Assembly: GCA_947494705.1 (NCBI GenBank)
Contig: CANLVN010000003.1
Span: 248,001 to 312,000, forward strand
DNA length: 64,000 nt
Direction of reading: 5' to 3'
DNA from: an uncultured Erythrobacter sp.
GTDB lineage: Bacteria; Pseudomonadota; Alphaproteobacteria; Sphingomonadales; Sphingomonadaceae
Each line of letters begins with the position of its first letter. The first letter of the stretch is position 1. The notes under the pieces are model-generated. The model did not search any database. It was not told where the DNA came from and worked only from the letters and a program-made list of their open reading frames with translations. This document shows positions 1 through 9,900 of this stretch, piece by piece. The position numbers were made by a program, and so were the translations under genes.

Positions 1-139
1 CTGCCAGTTTGAAGCGTGCGCGCTCATCCAAGCTGCATTGAGCGAGGAAGGCGTGCGCAAATTGCAGCGCCGCCAAGATGACGGGATGCGGATCGCGTCC
101 TTTGGCCACGAAGGCCGAAAATCGTCTCCCTTGATGCAT
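1..139 (-). CDS. Hypothetical protein, partial (N-terminus only)
   Basis: An open frame reads from an ATG at 139 leftward to the window edge without a stop (46 complete codons). The visible N-terminus starts MHQGRRFSAFVAKGRDPHPV and continues with a hydrophobic/alanine stretch. It has no signal peptide, and I do not recognise the family. No convincing ribosome binding site precedes the ATG. It would be transcribed divergently from the FecR gene. It could be a chance frame; the rest of the gene lies outside the window. Confidence 0.35.
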   Translation of the reverse strand, partial: MHQGRRFSAFVAKGRDPHPVILAALQFAHAFLAQCSLDERARFKLA

Positions 140-177
140 GATTTTATGCTAACACATCTGCGCACTGGGGAGGAAAT

Positions 178-612
178 ATGCGAAAACTGAGCATTCTTCT
201 GGCTGCGACCGCATGTCTCGCGGCGCAGCCCGTTTGGGCCGAGATCGGCCGTATCAAGAACGTGACGGCGGGGGTCGAGGTGATCCGCGATGGCCGCGCT
301 ATTTCGGCACGACCGGGCCTGAAGCTGGAAGAAGGTGACGTCATTTCGACCGGATCGCGTGCGCGCGTCGGTATCACTTTCGTCGACAACACGCGTATGG
401 CCGTTGGGCCGGGCAGCCGCGTAACGCTCGATGAGTACAAGTATGACCGGGCACGCCGCACCGGTTCTTCCATGACGACCGTCAATCGTGGTTCGCTGGG
501 CGTGGATTCGGGCAATATCACGCGCTCGGGCCGCGACCGGATGAAGGTGCGAACGCCGACCTCCACACTGGGCGTGCGAGGAACGACCTTCGTCGTCGAA
601 GTGAGCGAGTGA
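178..612 (+). CDS. FecR-domain periplasmic protein
   Basis: 144-aa exported protein. Residues 1-21 form a signal peptide (charged MRK, hydrophobic core, VWA before the mature E). Residues ~45-140 look like a FecR domain: a GLKLEEGDVISTG segment, an NTRMAVGPGS segment, and the family-typical STLGVRGTTF near the C-terminus (~129-138). The start is well supported by GGGGAGGAAAT just before the ATG. FecR domains without a membrane anchor occur as periplasmic sensor or ligand modules, and here no ECF sigma factor gene is adjacent, so classical sigma regulation is not indicated. Its stop overlaps the start of the OmpA-like lipoprotein, so the two are probably co-translated. The nearby CHASE2 genes suggest it is a periplasmic input partner; that is inference. 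Confidence 0.85.
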   Translation: MRKLSILLAATACLAAQPVWAEIGRIKNVTAGVEVIRDGRAISARPGLKLEEGDVISTGSRARVGITFVDNTRMAVGPGSRVTLDEYKYDRARRTGSSMTTVNRGSLGVDSGNITRSGRDRMKVRTPTSTLGVRGTTFVVEVSE

Positions 613-1202
613 TGCGCGCAGCATTCGCGCTCGCCGGAGCGCTCCTCATCGCGGGTTGCGCGGGCGGTGAACGCGTGACCTTGCTGCCAGCGGCGCAGGA
701 TCGCGGTGTCGGCGCGGTGGCAGTGCTGGGCGAGGATGGCTCGGAAACGGTGCTCGACACGGCGAACCAGCAAGCGCGATTGTCCGGCGGAACGCCCCGC
801 ATACGCCAGCTTGGCGAGACCGATCCTGCCTATGCTGCGCTGATCGCCGACCTGCCGCGCGCCGAAGCCGCGCGCTCGGTGGAATTCCCGACATCCGAGT
901 TTCGCCTGACGGATGCGCAGATTGCTGCGCTCCAACAATGGATTGCCGAGGACGAGGCCCGCGGCGAGCGGCCCGGTCGCCAATTCGTGATCCGCGCCTA
1001 TGCCGACAGCTTTGGTAGCGAAGAAGAAAACCTCACTCTCTCGCGTCGTCGCGCCGCAGAGGTCGCCGCCCAGCTTCGAGCGGCGGGGATCGAGGTCGAA
1101 CCGGACGACGTCGTCGGCATGGGCGAATATGCCGCGCAGGCCGAACTGGGTGACGGGATGCGCAGCCAGAAATACCGCCGCGTGGATATCGTCATCCGCT
1201 GA
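612..1202 (+). CDS. OmpA-family outer-membrane lipoprotein
   Basis: 196-aa lipoprotein. The N-terminus has a lipobox LIAGC with the lipidated Cys at residue 16. The C-terminal ~90 residues are an OmpA/MotB peptidoglycan-binding domain (FVIRAYADSFG, then LSRRRAAEVAAQL, then a GMGEY segment and KYRRVDIVI). The ATG at 612 overlaps the FecR stop; an in-frame GTG at 609 would add one residue. The product probably anchors the envelope to peptidoglycan and may hold the FecR protein near the outer membrane. The OmpA consensus is atypical: the D and R positions that bind diaminopimelate are only loosely matched, so peptidoglycan binding is probable rather than shown. It ends 14 bases before the convergent phosphatase gene. 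Confidence 0.85.
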   Translation: MRAAFALAGALLIAGCAGGERVTLLPAAQDRGVGAVAVLGEDGSETVLDTANQQARLSGGTPRIRQLGETDPAYAALIADLPRAEAARSVEFPTSEFRLTDAQIAALQQWIAEDEARGERPGRQFVIRAYADSFGSEEENLTLSRRRAAEVAAQLRAAGIEVEPDDVVGMGEYAAQAELGDGMRSQKYRRVDIVIR

Positions 1203-1216
1203 CACGGACCGGCCAC

Positions 1217-3310
1217 TCAACCAAGATAACGGAGCGCAAGGATCGTCAGGTCGTCGCTGGGGTCGCTGCTGCCTTCGAACAAACGCACCTGTTGGGCCAG
1301 ATGCGCGGCGCTCTCCGGCGCTGTCCCGTTCTCGGCATTGACTAACGCGCGCGTCACGCCCTCCACCCCGAACAGCGCATTGGAAGGATTGGCTGCCTCG
1401 GTCGCGCCATCGGTGATGATGACCAGCGTCTCACCCACTCCAAGGGACAGGGCTTCGGCTTCATAGGGAAAGTCAATCACGCAAAAAGGCGGTCCACCGC
1501 GCATCGCGACGGTTTCGACCGAACCGTCGGTGCGTACCAGCAAGGGGTTCTCGTGGCCCGCATTGACCATCTGCACCGCCCCGCTCGTGCAGTCGATGAC
1601 GCCTGCCAGCATGGTCAGCCCCATTTCCTCGTCGGCCTCCTCCATCAATTCGCGATTTAGGGCGCAGACTGCCTCTTCCAGCCCGTCCTTGGCGCGGGCC
1701 AGATTGCTCTTCGACAGCGTCTTGGAAAGCGCCATGAAAAGCGCGGCGGGCACGCCCTTGCCGGTCACGTCACCGACGAGGAAAAGCAGTTCGTCTTCGC
1801 CGATCCTGACCGCATCGAAGAAGTCGCCGCCCACCGACTTCGCCGGTTCCAGAACCGCTCCGATTTGGGCGCGCGGGTCAAGTCGGGCGAGGGCGGCGTT
1901 GCTGGGAACCATGCTCATCTGGATGCGCCGGGCGGCTTCGAGTTCGCCCTTGGTCTGCGAGGCCGCGACCCGTTCCTCGACCAGCTGCGCGCGTGCGGTG
2001 ACAAAGCGGGCGACACCGAAAGCGAGCGCCGCGAAACCGGCAACGAGGAGCGGCGCGACCGGGCTGAGCAACAGCCCACCCCCGGAAAAGGCGGCGAACG
2101 AGGCGAACGAGGCGAACGGTAGAGCCAGCGCGATCGCCAGCGCCGCGATCAGCAAGCCTTTTTGCCGCAGGCGCGCAGCGGCGAGGATCAACAGGACAAG
2201 GAGTGCGGCAAGGCTCCACTCTGCCCAAACCGCCCATGTGGGTCGCGCCAGCCATCCGCTCTCGAGGATCGCGTCGACCGCCTGCGCCTGCACCAGCACG
2301 CCATAGGCCTCGCTGGCAAGCGGGGTCGCGACGATGTCGAATGTGCCGGTCGCGCCGACGCCGACCAAAACCACCTTGCCCGCAAACGCCGCCGGATCGA
2401 CAGCGCCGCGAGCGACGGCGGAGGCGGAATAGACCTGTTCGGGCGGGAAGGTGCCCATGTGCAAAGCCATCGCTCCGCTTCGATCTGCGGGAACCGCGCG
2501 CCCGTCCACGCGCATCGATTGGCCGTCCCAGCGCAATACTTCCGCGCCCGACGCCACGCGCGCCAGCTCCAGTGCAAAGCCAGGCGCCTGCATCTCGCCG
2601 ACCCCGACGGCCAAGGGCACCCGCCGCACTACGCCATCGCTATCGGGCGGGCCGTTGACCATGGCATGGCTCAGCGCCGCACCATCAATATCGAATGTGC
2701 TCGCGACCATCGCCTGCGCGCGCATCGCACCGTCAGGCGCTTCGCCTTCGACCGTCGAATTGTAGAACAGCTCGTCGCCCGCATATTGCCCCGCATCATC
2801 GGCAAAGCGTGCCAACACGACCGGGTGCCGCGAGATCACGTCGGCCAGCACAAGGTCGAAATTGGGCAGAGCCATCACCTGCGCGCGGGCTTCGGCGTTC
2901 AGCTCCTCTTCGAGATAGAGGCCGGCAAAGGCTTCGGGACGCAGTGGATCGGGTTCGGTGAAGTAGATGTCGACCCCGATCGCGGCGGGCCGGGCCTCTC
3001 CGATCGTCTCGATCAGCCGCGCGACGAGGTAGCGCGGCCAGGGCCACGACCCTTCCGCCTCGACGCTGGCGTCGTCGATCAGCACCACCGCGACGTTGTC
3101 GGCGCCCACGTCGCGTGGGGCGAGGCGTTGCCAGGTGTCGAAAACCGCGCGCTGCATCGCTTGACCGGCCAGCAGCACCACAATCATTCCGGCCAGCGCC
3201 CCGATCAGCACCGCGCCGATGGCAAGGCGGTTGCGGTCCGAACCCACCGCCCCGGCAATCTCAGAGTTCGACACAGAGCCCGTCATAGGAGCAGAGAACT
3301 TGGAGGGCAT
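1217..3310 (-). CDS. CHASE2-SpoIIE (PP2C-type) membrane serine phosphatase
   Basis: 697 aa. An N-terminal membrane helix (~28-52) precedes a periplasmic CHASE2 sensor (~60-335; VAVVLIDDASVEAEGSWPWPR and AAIGVDIYFTEPD are hallmark strings). About three membrane helices (~350-430) and a linker helix follow, then a cytoplasmic SpoIIE/PP2C phosphatase. Metal-binding acidic residues are visible in GGDFFD (~494-499), VGDVTGKG (~512-519) and SDDLTIL (~685-691). It should dephosphorylate a serine/threonine on a partner protein. The STAS protein two genes upstream is the obvious substrate by analogy with RsbU/RsbV partner switching. The first ATG lies 50 bases inside the preceding MBL gene; a second Met at residue 9 or a GTG farther in could be the true start, as none has a clear ribosome binding site. 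Confidence 0.9.
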   Translation of the reverse strand: MPSKFSAPMTGSVSNSEIAGAVGSDRNRLAIGAVLIGALAGMIVVLLAGQAMQRAVFDTWQRLAPRDVGADNVAVVLIDDASVEAEGSWPWPRYLVARLIETIGEARPAAIGVDIYFTEPDPLRPEAFAGLYLEEELNAEARAQVMALPNFDLVLADVISRHPVVLARFADDAGQYAGDELFYNSTVEGEAPDGAMRAQAMVASTFDIDGAALSHAMVNGPPDSDGVVRRVPLAVGVGEMQAPGFALELARVASGAEVLRWDGQSMRVDGRAVPADRSGAMALHMGTFPPEQVYSASAVARGAVDPAAFAGKVVLVGVGATGTFDIVATPLASEAYGVLVQAQAVDAILESGWLARPTWAVWAEWSLAALLVLLILAAARLRQKGLLIAALAIALALPFASFASFAAFSGGGLLLSPVAPLLVAGFAALAFGVARFVTARAQLVEERVAASQTKGELEAARRIQMSMVPSNAALARLDPRAQIGAVLEPAKSVGGDFFDAVRIGEDELLFLVGDVTGKGVPAALFMALSKTLSKSNLARAKDGLEEAVCALNRELMEEADEEMGLTMLAGVIDCTSGAVQMVNAGHENPLLVRTDGSVETVAMRGGPPFCVIDFPYEAEALSLGVGETLVIITDGATEAANPSNALFGVEGVTRALVNAENGTAPESAAHLAQQVRLFEGSSDPSDDLTILALRYLG

Positions 3311-4226
3311 CGCCGCTGCGCGTCAGTTCCTCGTAGCGGATTGTCTCTTTGTGCATCCGCTCGATATCTGCATCGGTGTAGGTCGGTTCGTGGTGGAATA
3401 GGGCGAGCCTCTTCGCGCCCGCTTCCCGGCAAAGGTCGACTGCGACGATGTTGGAGGAATGTCCCCAATCCTCCTTCATCGAGACGCTGTCGGCGAGCGA
3501 ATACATCGTGTCCGCGATCACCAGGTCCGCCCCTTCGATGAAATCGACCATCGCGCCTTCGTCTTCCATTCGGTCGATCTTGTATTCGGCGTCGGTCGAA
3601 TAGACTGCGCTTGTCCCGTTCGCGTCGGTGAAGCGGAAGCCATAGCTGGCGTGGCTGTGCTCCTGCTCGATCATTGCGACCGAGAGTTCGCCGATCTCGT
3701 AATTCTCGCCCGGTGTGAGAGTGCGAAACTCGATATCGGCCTTCAGCCAGTCGAAGGGGACGGGGAAGGAGATCTCCTCCTGCTGGCGGCGCAGCGCCTG
3801 TTCTGCATCGGAATGGCCAGCATGGATCACGACTTTCGCACCATCGACGAAGGCGGGGACGAAGAACGGGAAGCCCATGATGTGATCCCAGTGCAGGTGC
3901 GACAGGAAGAAGTGCCACTCCTTTGCGCGGGTCCCGTCGGAGAGGCGCTTCAGGCTGTCGAGCCCGAATTCGCGCAGGCCCGATCCCATGTCGCACACGA
4001 CGAACGCGCCGCCGCCGGTATCCACCTCGACACACGAACTCGCTCCGCCATAGGTTTGTCCTACCGAGAAGGGCAGTTGGTCATGCGCGAAGTCGAGCGC
4101 GGCCTGTTTGTCGGTGAAGCGCTTGCCATCTGCTGCAAGCAATGCCTCGGCGATCTTGTCCGCTATCGTCGTGGCTTTCTGCGCGACCGGCAAAGATCCG
4201 CGCGTTCCCCAAAACCGGATCTGCAT
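3261..4226 (-). CDS. Metallo-beta-lactamase-fold hydrolase
   Basis: 321 aa with no signal peptide, so probably cytoplasmic. The dinuclear-metal motif HLHWDH is at residues 110-115; the opening MQIRFWGTRGSLPV and CDMGSGLREFG are typical of MBL proteins in signalling contexts. Further candidate ligands are the His residues in the QEHSH and LFHHEP strings and the Asp in IADTMY. The start has a strong AAGGGGGAGGT ribosome binding site directly upstream. It lies between a STAS gene and a CHASE2-SpoIIE phosphatase in a tight operon (19-base gap to STAS, overlap with the phosphatase). A role in making or destroying a small signalling molecule is possible, but the substrate cannot be read from the sequence. 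Confidence 0.85.
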   Translation of the reverse strand: MQIRFWGTRGSLPVAQKATTIADKIAEALLAADGKRFTDKQAALDFAHDQLPFSVGQTYGGASSCVEVDTGGGAFVVCDMGSGLREFGLDSLKRLSDGTRAKEWHFFLSHLHWDHIMGFPFFVPAFVDGAKVVIHAGHSDAEQALRRQQEEISFPVPFDWLKADIEFRTLTPGENYEIGELSVAMIEQEHSHASYGFRFTDANGTSAVYSTDAEYKIDRMEDEGAMVDFIEGADLVIADTMYSLADSVSMKEDWGHSSNIVAVDLCREAGAKRLALFHHEPTYTDADIERMHKETIRYEELTRSGDALQVLCSYDGLCVEL

Positions 4227-4245
4227 ACCTCCCCCTTAAGCTTCC

Positions 4246-4590
4246 CTAGTTGGCTGTCGCGTCCTCGATCGTATCGGTGACCTTGAACACCATGTCGTAG
4301 CGGCTGATGGCGAGGATTTCGCGCATGGCTTCGCCCGGTCGGGCGAGTATGATCGTGGTGCCGTGAGGCTGGCCCGCCCTCTGCGCCAGAGTCAGCGCGC
4401 GCAGGCCGCGCGACGACATATATTCGATACCCGAGAGGTCGATAATCGCGAGGTCCGGCCCCGTTTCCACGGCCTCGACAAGTCGTTCGCGGAACGCGTC
4501 GGCGGTGGATTCGTCAACCCTGCCAGAGGGCGCAAGGACCAGCGCGGTACCGCGCCGCTCCTGTGTCCAGCCAAGATCGCTATCGGCCAT
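4246..4590 (-). CDS. STAS-domain protein (anti-sigma factor antagonist type)
   Basis: 114 aa, essentially a single STAS domain: GRVDESTADAF, then DLAIIDLSGIEYMSSRGLRAL, then RPGEAMREIL. The Ser in YMSSRG (S60) aligns with the phosphorylated serine of SpoIIAA/RsbV proteins, although the Asp that normally precedes it is Ser here. The frame stays open upstream to 4929, but only the ATG at 4590 gives a protein of normal STAS length. It is the first gene of a minus-strand operon with the MBL protein and the SpoIIE phosphatase, which fits a partner-switching module. No HATPase/anti-sigma kinase gene is seen in the window, so the partner must be encoded elsewhere or be unconventional. Confidence 0.88.
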   Translation of the reverse strand: MADSDLGWTQERRGTALVLAPSGRVDESTADAFRERLVEAVETGPDLAIIDLSGIEYMSSRGLRALTLAQRAGQPHGTTIILARPGEAMREILAISRYDMVFKVTDTIEDATAN

Positions 4591-5059
4591 GGAGAAGGCA
4601 TAGCGCGGCTTTTCCAGATTGCCAATTGCAGCCGGAAAACCCCGCGGTGACGGGGAGGTACCGCTCGCCAAATTGAACGCTCCGAGGATCGGAGCATATC
4701 GCGCGATATTGTCCATGAATTCAACTTCTCCGGTTGCGCCCGGGACAACATGAGCACGCATTGGTGATTTTTTCCTTACTCCGATGGGAGGAGGCAGTGG
4801 CAGCCACCGGTCGAATTCGGCGATCAGGCACCCGACTGGCTGAGTCACTTGTTCAAATGCGACAATCTGCCGAAGGCTGTGGCGAAAGCCCGCCCTTGGG
4901 CTTGTTTTCAAACGGGGAAAGCGTATCACACCGCCAGCAAGGGGTTGTTAGAGAAAACAGGCTGCGGGCATTCCCAAGGGCCTGTTTCTCGGCACATTAA
5001 AGGTCGCAGACAGGCTTTTCGGCGCACGTCGTCGGAGAGCTGCGACGATTTGGGGGGCA
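4591..5059. promoter_or_regulatory. Divergent intergenic region between the STAS operon and the TPS operon
   Basis: About 470 bases separate the two divergent operons, and I see no convincing gene here. The region must contain both promoters, but I cannot assign -35/-10 boxes with confidence. The right end has an inverted repeat (listed separately) and the TTGGGGGGCA ribosome binding site for tpsB. Confidence 0.5.
4951..4990 (+). promoter_or_regulatory. Inverted repeat in the leader of the tpsB operon
   Basis: GAGAAAACAGGC (4951-4962) pairs with GCCTGTTTCTC (4980-4990), with one bulged A and a 17-base loop. It lies about 70 bases upstream of the tpsB start. The right arm carries a short pyrimidine tail, so it could be an operator, a leader attenuator or a structured 5' UTR. 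This is seen in sequence only; the function is inferred. Confidence 0.4.
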
Positions 5060-6916
5060 ATGTTGGCTAAGTTTGAACAGTTCTCGAATTGCGTTTCGCG
5101 CAAGGGTGCCGCGCCTTCGGCATTGCGCGCCACGTTGCTTGGTACGGCAGCGGTGGTCTTCGGCTTCGGCACGGCTTTGGGTACAGCGGCTCAGGCCCAG
5201 ACGACCAATCCACCGCAATTCACACCCCCGACCCGCGACCAGCTTACCCCGCCCGAACAGGTCGTCGAGGATCGCAGCGTCACGCTTACCATCGATGGCG
5301 ATCTTGAGCGCACGCCCTGCGTGCTCGACCGCGCCGAATATGCCGATATCACGCTGACACTGAGCGGTGTCGAATTCAGCGGACTGCAGGCGGTTCCGGG
5401 GCTCTCGCTGGCCGAAGCGTCCGACGGCTATCTGGGGCGCGAATTGCCGCTGGCGGTGCTGTGCGACATCCGAGCCAAGGCCAACGCGATCCTGCGCGAC
5501 GAAGGCTATCTTGCGACGGTTGAAATCCCCGAGCAGAACCTGTCGGACGGCGTGGCCGACTTCGGTGTCGTCTTCGGGCGACTGACTGGCCTGCGCGTAC
5601 GCGGCGATGCCGGCCCCTCGGAAAGGGTGGTCGCATCCTATCTCGAGCAACTGACCGATCAGCCGGTGTTCAATACCCGCGATGCGGAACGCTACCTCTT
5701 GCTTGCGGACGACCTGCCGGGTGTCGATGTGCGCCTCTCGCTACGACCGGCGGCTGGCGGTGCGCCTGGCGACCTGCAGGGGGAAATCGCGGTCGTGCGG
5801 CGGTGGGGTAAGTTGGACATCAACTTCCAGAACTTCGCCTCGCGCTCGGTCGGGCGTTTTGGCGGGCTTTTGCGCGGCGAACTCTATGACCTCACGGGCA
5901 TGGGCGACCGCACCTCGTTCTCGGTCTACTCCACGCTCGACTTCGTCGAACAGCAGACTTTCCAGTTCGGCCACGACTTCGCGGTTGGATCGGAAGGCCT
6001 TCGCCTCGGCGGGCAATTCACCGTCAGCCAGACCAGCCCCGACCTCAATCTGGCCAATGTAGATCTTGAATCGGAGACGGTCGTGGCGGGCGTGTTCGCC
6101 TCCTATCCGATCAAGCGTACGCGCTCGTCCTCGATCTATCTCGACGGCGGTTTCGATCTTGTCGACCAGGACGTGACTTTCAACGACATCCCGCTTTCGC
6201 GCGACCGCGTGCGCACAGTCTTCCTGCGCGCTTCAGGCGACGTGAGCGACATGGCGAGCATTCGTCGCTTCGGCGGGTATTCTCCCTATGAACCGAAGTT
6301 CCGCGCGCGCTGGGCCGCCGAACTGCGAAAAGGGCTGGACGTGTTTTCCGCCAGCCCGGACTGTCGCGCCACCCCCGCTGCATGTGTCGGGGCTGGCGCT
6401 GTGCCGCCGAGCCGGATCGAAGCCGATCCCGACCCATTGCTGTTCCGGGCGGATCTCGGGGTGGAATATCGCCCCGATCCGCTGCTGACCTTTTCGCTGG
6501 CCACGACGACGCAGTTTTCCAACGACCCGCTACCGGCTTTCGAGGAATTCGCCGCTGGCAGTTTCTCGGTTGGGCGAGGATATGATCCGGGCGCTGTGCT
6601 GGGCGATAGCGGGATCGGGGTAACGCTCGAGACGCGCTACGGCTCGCTCGCCCCCGAAGGTCCGCGCGAACTGGCGTACCAGCCCTATGTTTTCACCGAT
6701 GTTGCCTGGGCATGGAACGAGGACCCGAGCCTGCGCGGTGGCAACCCCGACCGGCTGTGGTCGGCGGGCCTCGGCCTTCGCGCGGTCTGGGGCTCGATGA
6801 TCCAGGCCGATGCCTTTGTCGCCGTTCCGCTCGAACGGCCCGACTTGCGCCCTGATCGTGGCGACGTGCGGTTCATGTTCAACGTGACCGCCAAACTTTT
6901 CCCGTGGAGTTACTAA
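5060..6916 (+). CDS. ShlB/FhaC/HecB-family two-partner secretion pore (TpsB)
   Basis: 618 aa. It has a long signal peptide (~1-47, ending in GTAAQAQ) and a proline-rich linker. A POTRA_2-like region follows at ~75-215, including ILRDEGYLATVEIPEQNLSDG and GRLTGLRVRGD. The C-terminus is a long beta-barrel (~225-618) with alternating strands such as GKLDINFQNFASRSVGRFGG. TpsB proteins thread a large partner exoprotein through the outer membrane. The POTRA part has two Cys (in RTPCVLD and AVLCDIR) that could form a disulfide. The start is supported by TTGGGGGGCA before the ATG. The gene ends one base before tpsA, so pore and cargo are co-expressed. Confidence 0.92.
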   Translation: MLAKFEQFSNCVSRKGAAPSALRATLLGTAAVVFGFGTALGTAAQAQTTNPPQFTPPTRDQLTPPEQVVEDRSVTLTIDGDLERTPCVLDRAEYADITLTLSGVEFSGLQAVPGLSLAEASDGYLGRELPLAVLCDIRAKANAILRDEGYLATVEIPEQNLSDGVADFGVVFGRLTGLRVRGDAGPSERVVASYLEQLTDQPVFNTRDAERYLLLADDLPGVDVRLSLRPAAGGAPGDLQGEIAVVRRWGKLDINFQNFASRSVGRFGGLLRGELYDLTGMGDRTSFSVYSTLDFVEQQTFQFGHDFAVGSEGLRLGGQFTVSQTSPDLNLANVDLESETVVAGVFASYPIKRTRSSSIYLDGGFDLVDQDVTFNDIPLSRDRVRTVFLRASGDVSDMASIRRFGGYSPYEPKFRARWAAELRKGLDVFSASPDCRATPAACVGAGAVPPSRIEADPDPLLFRADLGVEYRPDPLLTFSLATTTQFSNDPLPAFEEFAAGSFSVGRGYDPGAVLGDSGIGVTLETRYGSLAPEGPRELAYQPYVFTDVAWAWNEDPSLRGGNPDRLWSAGLGLRAVWGSMIQADAFVAVPLERPDLRPDRGDVRFMFNVTAKLFPWSY

Positions 6917-6917
6917 G

Positions 6918-9900
6918 ATGGCCAAGCTGACCAAGAACCGCTCGAACCTCATGCTCGGCTGCGGCGCGGCTGCGCTTGCCATCGCACTCGCTGCCACCCC
7001 CGAACGCGCGCAGGCACAGGCATTTCAGGCAACCGAGACGGTGCAATCGGGCTCTGCAACGCGAATCCTCACCGGAACCGGGACGGAAACCATCGAAGTC
7101 GCAACGCCGACCGCGATCATCGATTGGACCCCGGATGAAGATGGGCAGGGCAACGCACTCGACTTCCTGCCGACCGGCAACACCGCGACCTTCCAGAACG
7201 ATCCGAGCAACCCCAGTTTCGCGGTGCTCAACCGCGTGCTGCCCGCTTCCAACGGTAACGTCACGGTGTTCGACGGGACGGTCATTTCGCAGATTCTCGA
7301 CGGACAGGGACTGGGTACTCCCGGCGGGACGGTCGTGTTCTATTCGCCGACCGGCATCCTCGTCGGCGATAACGCGGTCTTCGATGTCGGCAACCTGCTG
7401 CTGACGACGCTCGATCCCGATCCGCAAAGCTTCGATAGTTTTGCCGCCGGGGGCCAACTCGACCTCTTCGGCACTGAAGGGACGACCGCCAGCGTCGTCA
7501 TCAATCCAGGGGCGCAGATCTTCGCGGTTGAGGAAAGCTCCAACTTCGCGGTGACCGCAGCCCAAATCCAGATGCTGGGTACATCGGTTGTAAACGGTTC
7601 CACCGCATTCATCGCAGGTGAAGCAGTAAGCATCACGATCTCGAACGGGCTGTTCGATATCCAGATTCCCGTCGGGACCAACGTGGGCAGTGCGATTACC
7701 ATCGACGGCTTCGTCGGCGGCCCGTCGAGCACCGGGGTTGGCGACAACCACATGATCTATGCGGTTGCTGCGGCTCAAAACAATCCGATTAGCATGTTGT
7801 TCTCCGGCAATCTCGGTTTCGACCCCGCGCAGAGCGCTGGCATCGTCAATGGCGAGATCATCCTGTCGGCCAACTATGAAGTGTTCGGCCGCGATGTCGA
7901 CGGCGGAACGATCAGCGACGGGATCGGTGCGACCTTTTCGGAGAATTCCGAATTGACCGATGTTTCAGGCTTTATTTTGATCGATTCATTCGATGCGACG
8001 AGCGACCTGCTGGCGATCGCCAATGATACGACGTCCATCGATGGCGATAATACGAACAACAGTGTCGACGGAAACTTGTTGCTGGTGGGGCGAAATAGCG
8101 CGCAGCTCAATTCCGAAGGCGATGCGCTTCTTACAGTCAGCGGCGACGTGCTGGTGTCTTCGCACGGTTTTGGCTCAAACTCGCAGGGTGCACTTGATGC
8201 ACAGGGCGGATTTGCCTCTATGGCAGCGTTCGACAGCGGCAGCATCGATATTTCGGGAAGCGTTCGCGTTACCGCTGATGCAACCGCAGGGTTCGACACC
8301 GATTTCCGTATCTATGGCAACGCCGCTGGCGGTTCTGCGCAGATCAGGTCCGAGGGCTTCATCAACATAGACGGCTCTGCTGAAGTAAGCGCAGATGGCA
8401 ACACGAATTTCTTTGCAGATGGCGTTGATGTTGGTGGCGTCTTCACTGCCGGCAATGCCGGGATATCATCGGACTTCGGCGGAAGCGTTCTCATCGCAGG
8501 CGATGTCGGCATTTTCGCAATTGGTGATGCGGGCGGTGCCGGCAACCCGGGCTCGGACCTTGTCGAAGCTTCGTCGGGGATCGGGGGCACTGCATCGCTG
8601 AATGTTTTCACCTCTGGCGATATCACTATTGGCGGTGATGTCTCTGTCGATGCATACGGTATCGGGAGCGATAGCGATTCCTCCAGTCCCGGCGGTACGG
8701 GCCAGGGCGGATTTGCAAACCTGTATATCCGGGATGCCGGTCTCATCCAGATTGACGGCGACCTAGGACTCGAAGCGTTCGCACGCGGTGGCGACAATTT
8801 CTCCGATATTGGGGGAGACGCGCTTGCCGGCGCTGCGCGCGCCTTTACCGAATTTGGCGGCACGGTGAATATCGGCGGCGACTTCCTCGCCGAGGCCGAT
8901 GCGGTCGGAGGCAACGGCGTTGGCGGCGGAGAAGCCTTTGCCGGGTCCGCCGGAATCGAAATCCGCGTCGGTGAAATGACGGTGACCGGCAGCGCCAGAG
9001 CGGACTCAACCGGCACAGGCGGTGATTCCGTCTCGTTCGGGGGCTTTGGTGGAGATGGCGGCGCTGGGAATGGCGGCCTTTCCTTCTTGCAGGCGACCGC
9101 CAACCTTCAGGAAACCGCTACACTAACAATCGGTCTCGATGCCACTGTGGATTCCAGCGGCTTTGGCGGTAGTGGCGGCAATGGCGGCGTCGGTGAACAA
9201 ACGGTCGCTCCCGGGGCGGGTGGCGATGGCTTTGGCGGGTTCTTTGGCGATACAAACCCGGCCGATCCCAACTTCAACAACGGCGCTTTTATCCTCGGGG
9301 GAGGTGACAATGGCATCCTGTCGATCGGTGGCCTGACCACGATCATCGCCAATGGGCGAGGTGGTGCTGGCGGAAATGGCGGGCTCACCGGACAGGCCGG
9401 CGCCGATGGCGGCAATGGCCGCGGTGGCACGGCGCAGGCTGGACAAGCTCTGCTCGGCGGAACGGGGGCAACGGCGCTCGGCACTGTCGATGTCGGCGCG
9501 GTCAATTTAAATGCGGATGGGTTCGGCGGCGATGGCGGCTTTGGCGGCACCACCGGCGACCCACGCGGCAATGGCGGCGATGGCGAGGGGCTACTGGCCC
9601 TTTGGCAGGCTTCCGCAGGCACGGTCACGGCCGGAGCGGTGATTGCGCAGGCCATGGGCAACGGGGGAGAAGGACTCAACGGCGGCGCCGGCACGGGAGG
9701 CAGCTTCGTCGGAATGCGGACCTCGACCGGTGGCACCCTGACCGTCGATTATTTTGCTGGCGTTGCATCAGGCCAGGGCGGATTTGGCGATGGCGGCGAT
9801 GGCGCAACAGGGCAGGGCGGTACCGCCTTCGTCCGGTTCGACAGCGGCACAACCCAGGTATTGGGTGACATCCTCGTTAATGCAGACGGGATCGGCGGCT

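Noticed and set aside
178..612. FecR as regulator of an ECF sigma factor for iron uptake
   Set aside because: No sigma factor or TonB receptor gene is adjacent and the protein is a free periplasmic form without the anti-sigma N-terminus.
2162..3541. Long plus-strand open frame (about 460 codons)
   Set aside because: Antisense to the CHASE2-SpoIIE gene; the composition (Arg/His rich) and lack of any motif mark it as a GC-rich shadow frame.
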